DNA of 64,000 bases, from contig SJOL01006421.1 of NCBI GenBank assembly GCA_004794785.1, forward strand, positions 439,777 to 503,776. Direction: 5' to 3'. The stretch is from Opisthorchis felineus (Eukaryota > Platyhelminthes > Trematoda > Opisthorchiida > Opisthorchiidae). The notes below the pieces were generated by a model. That model was not told where the DNA came from, made no database searches, and saw only the letters and a list, made by a program, of their open reading frames with translations. The position numbers and the translations under genes are program-made. Of the stretch, positions 51,283-61,400 are shown piece by piece; position 1 is the first letter of the stretch; every line of letters starts with the position of its first letter.

Positions 51283-51658
51283 TATAAATTTCGTGGAAGC
51301 TGAGCCAGCGAATATTAGTGCAATGAGTCAACGATGGAAATCAGAACATATGTACAAGCTGCAGTAAAGTTCACTGGTGGAAAGTTCGGAATCGAATTCT
51401 CCAACTCGGAGAACAAACAGTCGACAATATCAAGATCCTGAAGAAAAAGTTCAAACTAGCGTTAACGAGATACATGGAATCGGGCCAAATTCACCGGCGG
51501 AAATGGCTGTTTTTGCAATGAAGGATCCAGTCAACCTGTTTCCGAATGACTTGTCCATGTCCTACCGCAATACATCCTTCATCACTCGCTACACACTGAA
51601 GTTGGTGTTAATGGAGCATCAGCATGCTTGCAAAAAGGTTTACACCTTAGATGGGGAG
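51283..51658 (+). CDS. Unidentified exon interrupted by one in-frame TAA
   Basis: Acceptor GAAGCTTCACTTTCAG, 125 codons, donor GAG|GTTAGT (phase 0 exit). The frame reads INFVEAEPANISAMSQRWKS and EHMYKLQ, then TAA at 51365-51367, then SSLVESSESNSPTRRTNSRQ, YQDPEEKVQTSVNEIHGIGP, SPAEMAVFAMKDPVNLFPND and ITRYTLKLVLMEHQHACKKV. Both sides of the stop look coding and share the frame. An 18-nt GT...AG interval (51352-51369) spans the stop and would keep the frame if removed, but that is far below known spliceosomal limits. Options: a recent pseudogene, a stop between two exons, or a sequence error. Family unknown. Confidence 0.45.
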
Positions 51659-52949
51659 GTTAGTCCTCCACTGTTCTAAGTTTGGTTACCCTGGCAGTAC
51701 CTGACTACATGCACAACCATGTGTAACACAAAGCCAGATAACAACGTGACACCTGTGGTCACATGGCACCATCACTCAGGCTGCCTTTCTGGCTACAGCA
51801 GACCAAGTAAGCTTCAACAGGCGTCTGTGAACGATTCCAATAATCCTTTGTTATTGTCCCTTAACTGTATTCCGGCCCCATTTGGTGTCACGCGATGATG
51901 ATACCTTTCGCTACGTGTCCGCTTTTCAGATATCGTTCTCGTTTTCTTTGTAGTCTGTTGCATGTGAGTCCCGAATTAAATCGACCAATAACCTGGTCCA
52001 GTGCACATTCAGCTTACTTTATCGATAGACTGTGGAGGTGAAGCATGACTCGCATGACGCGTGACTGATGTAGTCTAGTGACAGATAGTGCTTGGCGAGC
52101 ATGCCCCCAACTAATTTAGTGCCCGTGTCCACTCAGTTTAGCTTCTTCCATTCAGACATTCTTCTGTAGTGCCCTAATCATGGTCCTTTAAAAAATTTCA
52201 CTCCTTTCAAACAACTTAAAAAATCTGGAGCAGTAGTGAAGTCGTCGTTCCAGAATGGTTTGGGAAAAATTCGTGAGTTTTTTTCCCAGTTAGCAACAAC
52301 CATGAGGACCGTAATTGAGCACTTCCGGTCTTACACCGATCGCCAAAATTGTTTAAGAACCCTCCACCATTGTAATGCACTTTGGTGTGGTTTACGCATT
52401 CGCATGGTGATAGCACATACAAGACCCTGTCCACCTAACCGCCCTATTTGTACCGACTCTATCACCAAGTGGACAGCTGGCTGGACTCGAACTTCGCGGA
52501 GTTAGGCTGTTCCTTCCTCCATAATACAACTGGGTCTCCAATGCAAATAAATTTATTGGACCCTTTTTTGGTGGTCATCATAGAGAGAAGGAGACACTAT
52601 TACATACCTGATCGTTTTCGTTACCTAACTACTTGACTGAAAACCTTCTGCGTCTAACACCAGACAGCTTGTAGTTTACAATTACTGGTTTTGAACCATA
52701 CCATAGTCTAACCACAGTGCGGTTCGATCTACTGTTCCAACCTGGGTTGTTGCGTGTTTTATCGTCATGAACCACTTAGGTCATGCCGCCGTTAGATAAC
52801 AAGCGGGTTGGGCGAAAACCAAGATACGATCACGCGCGTTGTCGAGCGAAAAAGCCATTTTAATCCGTGTTGTGCACAAATAATCGAACTGGTGCTAAAA
52901 TGAGCTGATCCCGATCAAGTGCACCAGTTATGTAGTTGTCATATTTCAG
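51659..52949. other. No firmly supported gene
   Basis: Two overlapping plus ORFs at 52236-52636 (KIREFFSQLATTMRTVIEHF..., YHQVDSWLDSNFAELGCSFL...) have the flavour of a degenerate transposable element. No catalytic motif seen. Confidence 0.3.
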
Positions 52950-52993
52950 TGAACCAGTGCTCACCGAAGAAAACCTAGCAGCAAGTGAGTTCG
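52950..52993 (+). CDS. Short exon with two tandem donors
   Basis: Acceptor TTGTCATATTTCAG, then EPVLTEENLAASEF and one base. Two good donors lie nine bases apart: A|GTGAGT at 52985 and TTCG|GTAAGT at 52994, so alternative use would remove SEF without shifting frame. It joins in phase to 53068. Confidence 0.55.
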
Positions 52994-53067
52994 GTAAGTC
53001 ATGCTTCAAAATGACAAATGTGTGATCAAGGTACCTCTACCTTGCCATGCTTCAAGCACCATAACAG

Positions 53068-53213
53068 CAAAGCACAAGCTGCCTGGCACAACAAGGTCTC
53101 AAAAGACCATCAGTGAAAAAGTAAAGAAAACCAAGCAACCGGACGAATCTTCTACACTCCTGAACACAGCCCAATTCCGTGTGCGCACAAGTGGTGAACG
53201 GCCCAAGCACTTC
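53068..53213 (+). CDS. Lys-rich exon following 52950-52993
   Basis: After a 74-nt intron and acceptor CACCATAACAG the frame reads A-KHKLPGTTRSQKTISEKV, KKTKQPDESSTLLNTAQFRV and RTSGERPKHF up to a donor-like TTC|GTGAGC. If not spliced there, it runs on to VSNVFFGASFARVLAAKQSH-RFIHMNY and TGA at 53295. The continuation at 53310-53450 (HRTIKSWKATETDGAEICVH) may be the next exon. Basic, probably nuclear or ribosome-associated; no domain recognised. Confidence 0.5.
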
Positions 53214-53603
53214 GTGAGCAACGTTTTTTTTGGCGCGTCATTTGCGCGCGTACTTGCGGCTAAACAGTCACATCGTTTCATTCACATGAATTACTGAGGC
53301 GATTTGCTTGGTGGCAAAGGCAAGTGCCTCGCTCGGATGCGGGCCCGTTGCAGTCACAGAACAATAAAATCATGGAAAGCTACCGAAACTGATGGCGCAG
53401 AAATCTGTGTCCATGGTCACTGTCTTTCAATTAAAGAATTAACCACTTATTCACACCGGTATTTTGTCCTAGTCCTTCATCTCACTACGTATATAACCCA
53501 GTTAATCTATGCTGGTGAACCGTGTATGAAGATTATGTTACGGTAAAATATTTAGCCCACTTCGGCCTTTGCAAACCTCCGGACACGACCTGAAGGTCAG
53601 GGT

Positions 53604-53882
53604 TTGATCATGACCCATCACAAGTATGCAGCGGATATGCTCGGTATGTCGACGGTGCTTTTTATTGCACTTGGTTGTTGCAACACTCTTGTGTGGTCGC
53701 TGAACTCATTCCAGCTGGAGGGTTTCTCGCCTTGTGATGTAGAGAAAACAGCGCCGGTCTACACTTCATTTTCAAAACTTCTGGGTTGTTCGTTGTGTAG
53801 TACACTGAATATTTCAACAAGCATTAAAACCCTATACGGAAAAACACGAAGGGGCTTGTGCTTTCAGTATAAAAGAGTATAG
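53604..53882 (+). CDS. 90-codon ORF with a hydrophobic N-terminus, doubtful
   Basis: ATG at 53610; MTHHKYAADMLGMSTVLFIA then LGCCNTLVWS..., ending GLCFQYKRV. The sequence just before it (GGTCAGGGTTTGATCATGAC) resembles a tRNA B-box region, so this may be repeat sequence read as protein. Confidence 0.18.
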   Translation: MIMTHHKYAADMLGMSTVLFIALGCCNTLVWSLNSFQLEGFSPCDVEKTAPVYTSFSKLLGCSLCSTLNISTSIKTLYGKTRRGLCFQYKRV

Positions 53883-53899
53883 ACAAGAAGTGCCAGTCA

Positions 53900-56135
53900 A
53901 CACGTGACCAAGTGATGTGAATTCTGTGCTTGAGGAATGAATGGCGCTATATCGTGTTTAAGTTCGAGTTAATCACACCGTTGATCAGCCGCCCGTGGTC
54001 GAGAGGTTGTATACAAAACAAAAGCCGGGAGGGTAATTTCACGGTTTATATTATTGGAAGTTTATTTTTCTGCATGGAATCATGTTGCAGTCTGCATGTG
54101 GTGCGTCGGGCAAGTCTGATGCGCAGATAAGTTGTGCATAATTTGGAAATGTACTGTCACACATATCCTATCTCTTGACATCATCATTCTCGTTCAAAAA
54201 GCCAGCTTAATGTCCAAAAGTGAAAAATCCACGACAAGCGAAAAACGTTACATTAACTATTGGGGGTGTCTGGCATCTGTATCTCACGTAGGTAGCTAAA
54301 GTGAAAGTAATAACTGCACCAGCAGTTCCCTCTAGCGAAGAAAAAACAGTACGGTTTATATGATTTCTCGTAGCCGTATCATTTCAGCTCAGCCAACAAC
54401 TGGCTTATTGTGACTACCCAAGCTGCGTACCATAATGCAGACAGCAAATAAGAGCTGCTGATGGGTGTTGGGTGCCATATGGGGCAACTGTACCAGAAGT
54501 ACATGGGTAGCACTATGTTCAGGATGCTACGTTTTCAATAACAACCCTACCATCAGTAGCGATGAATGAACTGTGTCTGTAACACGGCAATCAAATTTGC
54601 TGAAGAGAGCCGAATAACCCGTTCAAAGAAGGTGCCGGTGCGTGGAGAAATAACTAATGCAGTGTTTTTGTGGATAAGCCTACAGGTATTCGTCAGGTAC
54701 AAGACGATTGTAATCAACTGACGGAACAAGTGAGACTCTATAGGGAAGCCAATATCCAAATTCACCTCTCAATTCTGCTCCCTGTGGAACTGACAATTTA
54801 CTTTCGAACGTTTTTAACCTAACGGAACGCTTCTTCATAGAGATACATTAAAAGCGGCCTCTGGCTTCTCAAAAACTGTGCGCGAAATAGCACAATGGGA
54901 GATGGGCTATTTGGTTTCCACCGTGTGTGGCTTTTCATCACAGTATGGAGGCTGATAAAGAAGGAATTTCTTCACTCCTTATAAGACTGACCACTGTTGA
55001 GGGTCCCGATTAGAAAGCCTATGAGTACACGCGAAGTTTCAGCTTCAGTCTGCATTAAAGTAAAATTTCGTGCCCATCTTTCGTGAGCTCATTATGAACA
55101 ACACTAATTACCCTAAGGGATAGTATCGAAATATGTGTCAGTGTTTAGTGCCAGCTTATCACATACCGGTCGGACAGATTCGCAGCATCTTGCTGGCTCT
55201 TTGTATACGTTATTGTTGGAATACCACAATGGGCGAAATTTTGTTCCCTGTGTGCGGTGGAATATCAGTGAGACTGACAAGGTACAAATAAAACATTCGT
55301 GTTTATCCTGTTTGTTGTTCGAAGAATTTGCACGATATGATGGTGGTAACTTTAGGTTAACCAAACAGAACCTGTCCAACAAATGAACAATATCGTAGCA
55401 CATGTCTGGGAAGTGACTGACTTTAGCGCTGATGTCTGTTGTGTTGTGACCCTTTTGCTGAAAGATCGCGAACATCTACAGGCATCTGATTTGGGTGAAC
55501 CGGAAGGTCGAAGAAGCTTATTAGTGAAGCTCTAAAATTGACACAAACAACGGGGTTCACGCATTTGATACAGATGAATGCGACTGACGAAACAAAGTAG
55601 AGATCGTCCTTTTCTAACTGTTAAGCTGCTCACTTCAAATTCAAGGTCACCCATATACGTCTTGAACCGGTCAACTTGTTTGGCCCTTCTTGGGCACCTA
55701 TCCCCCATAAATCAGTTCGTTTACTCCCTTGATGTTTAAACGTACGATATGAGAGCGTTGGAAAATCCCATTTTGCCCTCATGCTTTCCGCATTTCAGAA
55801 GACTGCCACCACCTACTTTCTGAATGAACTCACCGTGAATTCACAGGGTGAGTGCGATACAATCAGTGCTAGCAATAAGGTTCATCACACGCTCAATGAA
55901 GCATCTCAGCCTGACTAGTATTTGCACCTTATGTGCCCTGATTCCCATGAAAAAATGGTTCAAATCATGAAGTCGAAACCAATGAATCGTACATGGCATG
56001 ATATTTCAGCTAGAGAAGGAAAAAAGCAAACTTTGTCGATTATAACGAGCTCTTAAGTTCTCTTCATGTACACACACCTACACTGCTCACCACACCAAAA
56101 TCAATCGGCGAGCAAGTCAGGTCCAAATAGGGTGT
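53900..56135. other. No firmly supported gene
   Basis: At 55135-55280 a plus frame (SVFSASLSHTGRTDSQHLAG, SLYTLLLEYHNGRNFVPCVR, WNISETDK) ends at a weak donor (AAG|GTACAA); the opposite strand is also open for 120 codons. Neither is called. Confidence 0.3.
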
Positions 56136-56586
56136 GGGTAGGACGGGGGAAGCTAGTTCAGCGGGGCCTGCTCATCCCAGTCGAATTAGTACATTGGTAG
56201 ACTACCGGTCGTGTTGTAGTGGGTATGGAGACGGCATAAATCGGTGGCTGAGCCTGCTCAGATTGGCTGCAAGTGCAGATGACGGAATGACACATCCAGC
56301 TGGCAGTCGAAAACTTCCTGGATCGATACCAGTTGTCGGGTTAAGTTGGGAGGTAGACGCTCAAAGTGAGTATGAGTTAACAAAACTACTTCAGATGGCA
56401 GTCGTTCTGTTTCGCTACCGCTTTAGTGGCACGCAGGTTAACCGGTGGAGAAAGATTCCACTTGATGAGGCTGGTGTGCTGAAAACCGACGAGACATCGG
56501 AAGGTAGTTTGACTACTCCTGGTCTTACTATAATATTTTTACTTTCTGTTGAAAAACCTGAGCACTATTTGGAGCATTGCTGCTGA
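56128..56586 (+). CDS. Long ORF of about 152 codons, unidentified
   Basis: Open from after a TAG at 56125-56127 to TGA. It includes AGPAHPSRISTLVDYRSCCS, LSLLRLAASADDGMTHPAGS, QMAVVLFRYRFSGTQVNRWR and a hydrophobic LTIIFLLSV near the end. No ATG at the start; an acceptor (CCAAATAG) would enter in phase 0. The GC-rich first half could be an old repeat. About one ORF this long is expected by chance. Confidence 0.28.
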
Positions 56587-58089
56587 TCACGTCGAGATTT
56601 CGTTTGATCATTTTAGCTTGTATAATCCTAGCGATCGGATTCAAGATACAATTCATTTAGGCTCTAGGTAGCTAAGTCTTTTTTCAATCTTTCATTGTGC
56701 AAAGCGATATTTTGTCCACATTTTCAATACACTGGTAACTTACTGTGACTTTGACGTTCGTCTATAAAACCGATTGGCAGACGATACGAGGAACCAAACA
56801 TACAGTGTCTTCTAGCAACAGCGTCCGAAATATGTGACTGGTCCGAACGCCAACCAACCACTTTTACGTGAAAAATTTGCTGCCCCGCAATGTTTGCTTC
56901 CTTCCTTCCTATGTAGGTTCGACTAGTGTTCTCTTCTGTAGCCAGTACGCTTGGCATTTGTGGTTTTTTAGTTGGGGCAACTTCAAAATGTAACACATGA
57001 ACTCATCAAAGTTTTCAAATATATCGATGTGGCCGTACAATACAAGCAGACTGAATTATGTAAATTTCTACTCTGGTCTGTTTCCGCGGGTTGAGAAGGC
57101 CGAATCTTTATTGTGGGCTACCTAAAGCACTCCTGGGCCACAAGTCCTCGTGTGAACCTCTGGTACCGTGTGTAAAGTGTGGCCTGAGTGACAACTGAAA
57201 TCATTACAGAACAACGGACGCTGGAGTGTTCACTAAAGTGAAACTGACTACGGGACCTAGATACTTTGGGTAATTTACCACCAGACTTTTGACGTAGAAC
57301 GGCGTTACAAGCTGTGTGCGACGATCATCAAACTTCTCTTTGGCTGTAGAAACGCATGATCATTCTTCGAAAGGTGAGAAAAAAGAATTTCTGATCACAA
57401 GTACATGATTATTTGCGATCGAAAGGCGAAATATCTCCATTCAGAAGTAATTTAACTTAAAGAAGTGGTAGATGTCCCTTTTTTGAGTCTCAGAGATATC
57501 ACCTCTGATCCGAGAAACTTACTTTTAACAGTCATTTGACTGATAATTACCTTTCCTGGTCAAACGATACAGACTGTCCCAAAGCCGCATTCAGAATCAA
57601 GATAATGAAATTCAAAACCCACTTTTCATACCATCAAAAGCAACGTCGGATATCAGTCTATATTCTAGAATTCAGGGGCGAGATCCCGTGTTAATCGCAG
57701 TTAACGACAACGCGGAAAGGCCAAGTGGTCGATTTTTTTGTAAGGCGCATCAGAACTCATGGAATTTCGAAAGCACTATTAGCATTTCTTTTACAGGTAA
57801 GCTCATTTGCAAATGAACGTCTTGGTCGATCTGAAAAGGGAATCAATCAGTCCCCGTTCGAGGAAAACAAATTACATTTGCAAATGAATCTTTTTAATAC
57901 AATAAAATCTGAGCTGATGCAAGAGTAATGTGAGCTAGATGGTTTCCGAAAAGACAAACAAAGTTAAGTTCGTGTCAGGATTTGATCGAACAAATATTTC
58001 CGTCGTTGTTACAACATTTATGGAGATTTGGATTCACATCCTTCTCGTTGGAATACTTCTCCTCATGTTATGGTTGTTCTGATCAGCCT
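56587..58089. other. No firmly supported gene
   Basis: A plus ORF at 57725-57928 (VRRIRTHGISKALLAFLLQ, then a possible CAG|GTAAGC donor at 57795) is the only exon-like piece. Confidence 0.25.
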
Positions 58090-58320
58090 ACGCCCAAGCG
58101 GGGCTGAACTCGAGTTTCGTTCTTATTAGCGCATCCCCACTCACATCACTCTGGCGTCCATGCTTTGGTGTCTTAGGACGTGACAACTCAGGTGCGTGCA
58201 ACGTGGTCTGCTAGATAACATGTTTCTCTGGCATGTCAGATGTTCGGGGTTCAAAATTCCGCACAGCAAAATGCATGTTGATGAGCTTTAATGAGATTAA
58301 AACCAAAGTCCGAGGGTTTG
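58090..58320. mobile_element. Family A SINE, decayed inverted pair
   Basis: The left part (minus) has GCTGAACTCGAGTTTCGTTC, whose complement gives GAAACTCGAGTTC with the perfect stem III palindrome ACTCGAGT. The right part (plus) has GCATGTCAGATGTTCGGGGT-TCAAAATTCC (B-box-like) and GTTGATGAGCTTTAATGAGA. Both ribozymes are broken; the same head-to-head layout as at 5.8-6.2 kb. Confidence 0.6.
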
Positions 58321-58597
58321 GTACGGGCCAGAATATTTACACTAGAACAGGCAGAGTGCAGTCAAAACGAGGTTGATGTGAACACAAATTCTACGAATCC
58401 TGAAACCGCCTACAACCCAGTGACATGCAAGCCTTGACGGAGAAGGAGCTTTAGTCATTGACACGTTGCTAAAAGATCGACAAATAGGATTTTCCTACCG
58501 ATTACTGATGTGATTACCGAGTTCATCAGGCTGGTTGCCGACGTCTCATTACTATCATCACCGTTAGTGTATTTTTACTGTTTCCCTCGATACTGAG

Positions 58598-58801
58598 ATG
58601 AAAACACAGGTAGCTCAAACTCTGTTGCTACCAAAATATTTGGTCATATCCAACCACATTTTATTCCGTGTATCTAAAATGTATGCTGGTATTCAAGGAC
58701 CACTCACAGTCGCTTTGTTTCTCGGGCGTATGACACATTTAGGAGAGACGCACCCATTGCATCTGCCAAAACTAAACGACATTAGAGTGAAACGGAATTA
58801 G
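58598..58801 (+). CDS. ATG ORF of 67 codons, hypothetical
   Basis: Preceded by a pyrimidine-rich stretch (TTTTTACTGTTTCCCTCG) and GATACTGAG directly before ATG. It reads MKTQVAQTLLLPKYLVISNH, ILFRVSKMYAGIQGPLTVAL, FLGRMTHLGETHPLHLPKLN and DIRVKRN. A donor-like ACAG|GTAGCT occurs four codons in. Composition is protein-like; no family known. Confidence 0.3.
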   Translation: MKTQVAQTLLLPKYLVISNHILFRVSKMYAGIQGPLTVALFLGRMTHLGETHPLHLPKLNDIRVKRN

Positions 58802-58919
58802 TGTTTTTCACTTTGATAAAAGCTTTGAACTAATTCTGTATCAGGTGGGATATCTGGGATAAGAGCGAGTGAAAATCGTCCAAGCTTGTCAGCGTAAGTT
58901 GTCATTTGATTGACCTCAG

Positions 58920-59086
58920 TTACTGGTAGGGACTCCTTCCTCGCAGTACATATTTATCTACTAATCAGAGTTGATAGTCATCATCAGCCGCGTGCTCGTT
59001 GTGTGGAAGGCCTAAAGAAATCCACTCACTGGAACATTCGTTTGCTTCCATGTGCAGAAAAAACCTTAGTGAATCGACCATCTCTT
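58920..59086 (+). CDS. Candidate internal exon
   Basis: Acceptor GATTGACCTCAG and donor CTT|GTGAGA bound 55 codons: TGRDSFLAVHIYLLIRVDSH, HQPRARCVEGLKKSTHWNIR, LLPCAEKTLVNRPSL, phase 1 in and 0 out. A second acceptor (CTTCCTCGCAG) lies 26 nt inside. A strong donor at 58893 (GTCAGC|GTAAGT) ends an upstream exon-like piece (GISGIRASENRPSLS), but the phases do not match and the gap would be only 26 nt. Confidence 0.4.
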
Positions 59087-59627
59087 GTGAGAAGCAGTCT
59101 TTTCTGAAAGGAAGTTTACCGGTGAAACGCGGTAGATTCCTCTAGCACGAGCCCTCTACTGTAACTGAGATTTCTGGAGTGCGACAACTGTGCTACCAGT
59201 CTCGTATTTTCTGGAAGAAGCTAGAGAGTAGCATTGTGCCTATTAGTTTTGACAATATCATGCACAAGATTTTAACTGATTTTTCAATTGTCGGTGTCTA
59301 CGTGAATGTATGAGGACTTAATTTTACATGACGCATTTAGCTTTTCATAATACAGAAAACGTTTTCAGTTTCGATTAGCCGTAGTAACCACTTGTTCAGA
59401 ATCAAAGTTAGGGGTAACGCTACAGTCGATCGTGGTGTTCGGGTTCCCTAACCACTATTTTTACATTAATGTTTCGCGTTTCTAACGTCTCAAAATGACT
59501 CCTTCCCACATCCATGACCTTTGAGATGGTCAGACAGACATTGTGTATCGAACATTATTCAGACTGCGTAACAGCTATTTAACATTTGGTCTTGGTCCGA
59601 CTCTTTTGCACGCACGCTAGGCCATAC

Positions 59628-59675
59628 CTCTAATCGATCGCACAGCAAGAGCACAGTCAGAGCAAACACTTTCAT
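59628..59675 (-). CDS. Candidate signal-peptide first exon
   Basis: ATG at 59675, MKVFALTVLLLCDRLE, then donor GAG|GTATGG in phase 0. A short Lys-containing start plus a hydrophobic core ending at a phase-0/1 intron is typical of first exons of secreted proteins. No following exon could be chained; a minus mini-exon at about 59123-59160 (RGLVLEESTAFH) has the wrong phase. Confidence 0.35.
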
Positions 59676-59789
59676 CTTGTCTTGTTTTTGTTTCTGTCCC
59701 GTTAGAACAACCTCTGCTAAGTGTTTCTTCATCGAGCCTATCAATAGACACAACCAGGGCAGTTACGGGGCTGGAGTCGTTGGACAGAC

Positions 59790-60010
59790 CAGTCACATCG
59801 CTCAAGCATTAACTCGTCCCCCTGTTCGGTCGTGATGATTCTGGGGTGTCCAGCGTACGCAGGTGGACTAGTGGTAACGCGGTCGTCCCGCATGTCGGAT
59901 ACTTGAAGTTCAAGACCCGGGGAGGCCAAAGAAATGCACTGCTAACGAACCCTAATAAGAGTCCAGTGATTCCCTCATTTGTTTGTGTGGACTCACCAGA
60001 ATAAATGGGC
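59790..60010 (+). mobile_element. Family A SINE, plus orientation
   Basis: tRNA-like head: A box TGGACTAGTGGTAACGCG, then CCCGCATGTCGGATACTTGA and B box GTTCAAGACCC. The tail keeps GCACTGCTAACGAACCCTAA and TAAGAGTCCAGTG, the two strands of stem I (GCACTG with CAGTG), but CTGATGA is now CTAACGA and GAAAC is gone, so the ribozyme is dead. It shows the full-length order head, body, ribozyme, tail. Confidence 0.65.
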
Positions 60011-60079
60011 CAGGACAACAAGAGAACTGTTGAAACGAGTGTCGTGAGAGCAAATTCCACCTACAACTAATGTGAGTTT

Positions 60080-60240
60080 GTCTAATGTTTTGTAGTCCGT
60101 TAGAAGATCATGAAGTTTCACTTGAGTTACATCTTGCCTTCGAAGTCAGTGAGCATTGGGAAACAACTGTACAACTGTTTCATCCTTGTTGAGAACTATG
60201 AGAATTGTGCAGCACATGAATTAATTGTGAGACTGCTCGG
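60080..60240 (-). mobile_element. Family B SINE fragment with decayed ribozyme
   Basis: AACAACTGTACAACTGTTTC, ATCCTTGTTGAGAAC and TATGAGAATTGTGC match the tail of family B on the minus strand. GGATGAAACAGTTGTAC is kept, but CTGATGA has become CTCATAG. Confidence 0.6.
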
Positions 60241-60622
60241 TAAGACGGTTTTTCCTATCCAAATTCAACAGTGACCAAGCAGTCATTTTCACAGCGAATT
60301 GGAATGAAAAGGAAACCCAAGCTACTCCCCCGAGCTACTGGTCACGATTCGAACTGAAAACGACGGTTATCACTGTTTCAACTTTGGTCGGATGTGCCTT
60401 TTGTGGACATGCCAGATTAACCTGGGAAGTGTTTAAAGTGAAATCAATAGAGTCATTTGCCTTTTTCACTGACATCTGGTTAGCAAATCATTATTATGCA
60501 GAGTGTAGCTTGCTGTGTTCACCGCGATGTTGGACTATTCCAAGCTGACATCAATTAGCAAAATGTCCAATAATGAACGCAATTGATAAAATAGAGGTCC
60601 TGGTCAGTCATAAAGTTCAATC

Positions 60623-61021
60623 TCATAAAACAGCAACATTTCGGTGCGCATCGCCTTTTAATACACCCCGATGTAGAATGAATGGTTCCCTTAAGTCAAT
60701 ACTACAGATATAAACCAGCGACAGATCATGCCAAGATTTTTGTCCGTCAGCTAAAAAATGCTGTGAAATAAACTGTGGTTGTCCCCACTTAAGAGGAACA
60801 GTCCTGTTGATATCTACTGTGGGAATAGACTGACCTGACGGGATAACTTTTACCAGAAACGCGAGCAAATGGTAACATAAGCACTTCAAATTTCGATGAT
60901 GATAATGACAACGAAGTAACACCGTGGCCTTCTGATTGAGGACACGTTGCACAAGAAAATAACCAGTATAATAAAAGACGGTATTAGTCAGCCACAAAGC
61001 TTGTTGCTGGTCTATCCGCAA
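60623..61021 (-). CDS. Open frame of 132 codons, doubtful
   Basis: Contains QKATVLLRCHYHHRNLKCLC and TVDINRTVPLKWGQPQFISQ. Length is near the chance expectation and splice sites are not convincing. Confidence 0.18.
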   Translation of the reverse strand: MRIDQQQALWLTNTVFYYTGYFLVQRVLNQKATVLLRCHYHHRNLKCLCYHLLAFLVKVIPSGQSIPTVDINRTVPLKWGQPQFISQHFLADGQKSWHDLSLVYICSIDLREPFILHRGVLKGDAHRNVAVL

Positions 61022-61269
61022 ATGCCTTACAAACGTTATCTTCGATGTTTTGCATATAAGTTTCTAACTTGGAAGGCATCTGCAAACGAAGCGTGTATTG
61101 GTCACTCGGGTTTTAGTAATGGCCGTTGATGGTTAATTGTTGAAATATTGATAGCTCGGGTGAGTTTACCGGTTGTTGATCAGGTGCGAAGTGCGCACCC
61201 AACAGTGCACCGGTGACGAAACGTTTGAAAGTCAATTGACAACTTATGCAAAACAGATCAACATCCACC

Positions 61270-61400
61270 TGACCAACAGCCAACAATGGTTGTTGATTTG
61301 TTCGCTGAGTTGAGCAGCTTAATTGTAAACGACTCATCAGCAGTCGAGGCGACATAACTAGTGAGCTGCGTGTGGAAGTGCCTTGTGGGATTTGTTCGTA
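61270..61400 (+). repeat. Family C interspersed repeat, second copy
   Basis: GTTGATTTGTTCGCTGAGTT, GAGCAGCTTAATTGTAAACG and ACTCATCAGCAGTCGAGGCG align with 20785-20860. Just upstream, 61150-61260 contains GTGCACCGGTGACGAAACG. The hammerhead-like core of the other copy is not conserved here. Confidence 0.45.

Noticed and set aside
56134..56586. Calling the 150-codon ORF a confident gene
   Set aside because: One such ORF is expected by chance, and its GC-rich start may be repeat; kept only as a low-confidence feature.
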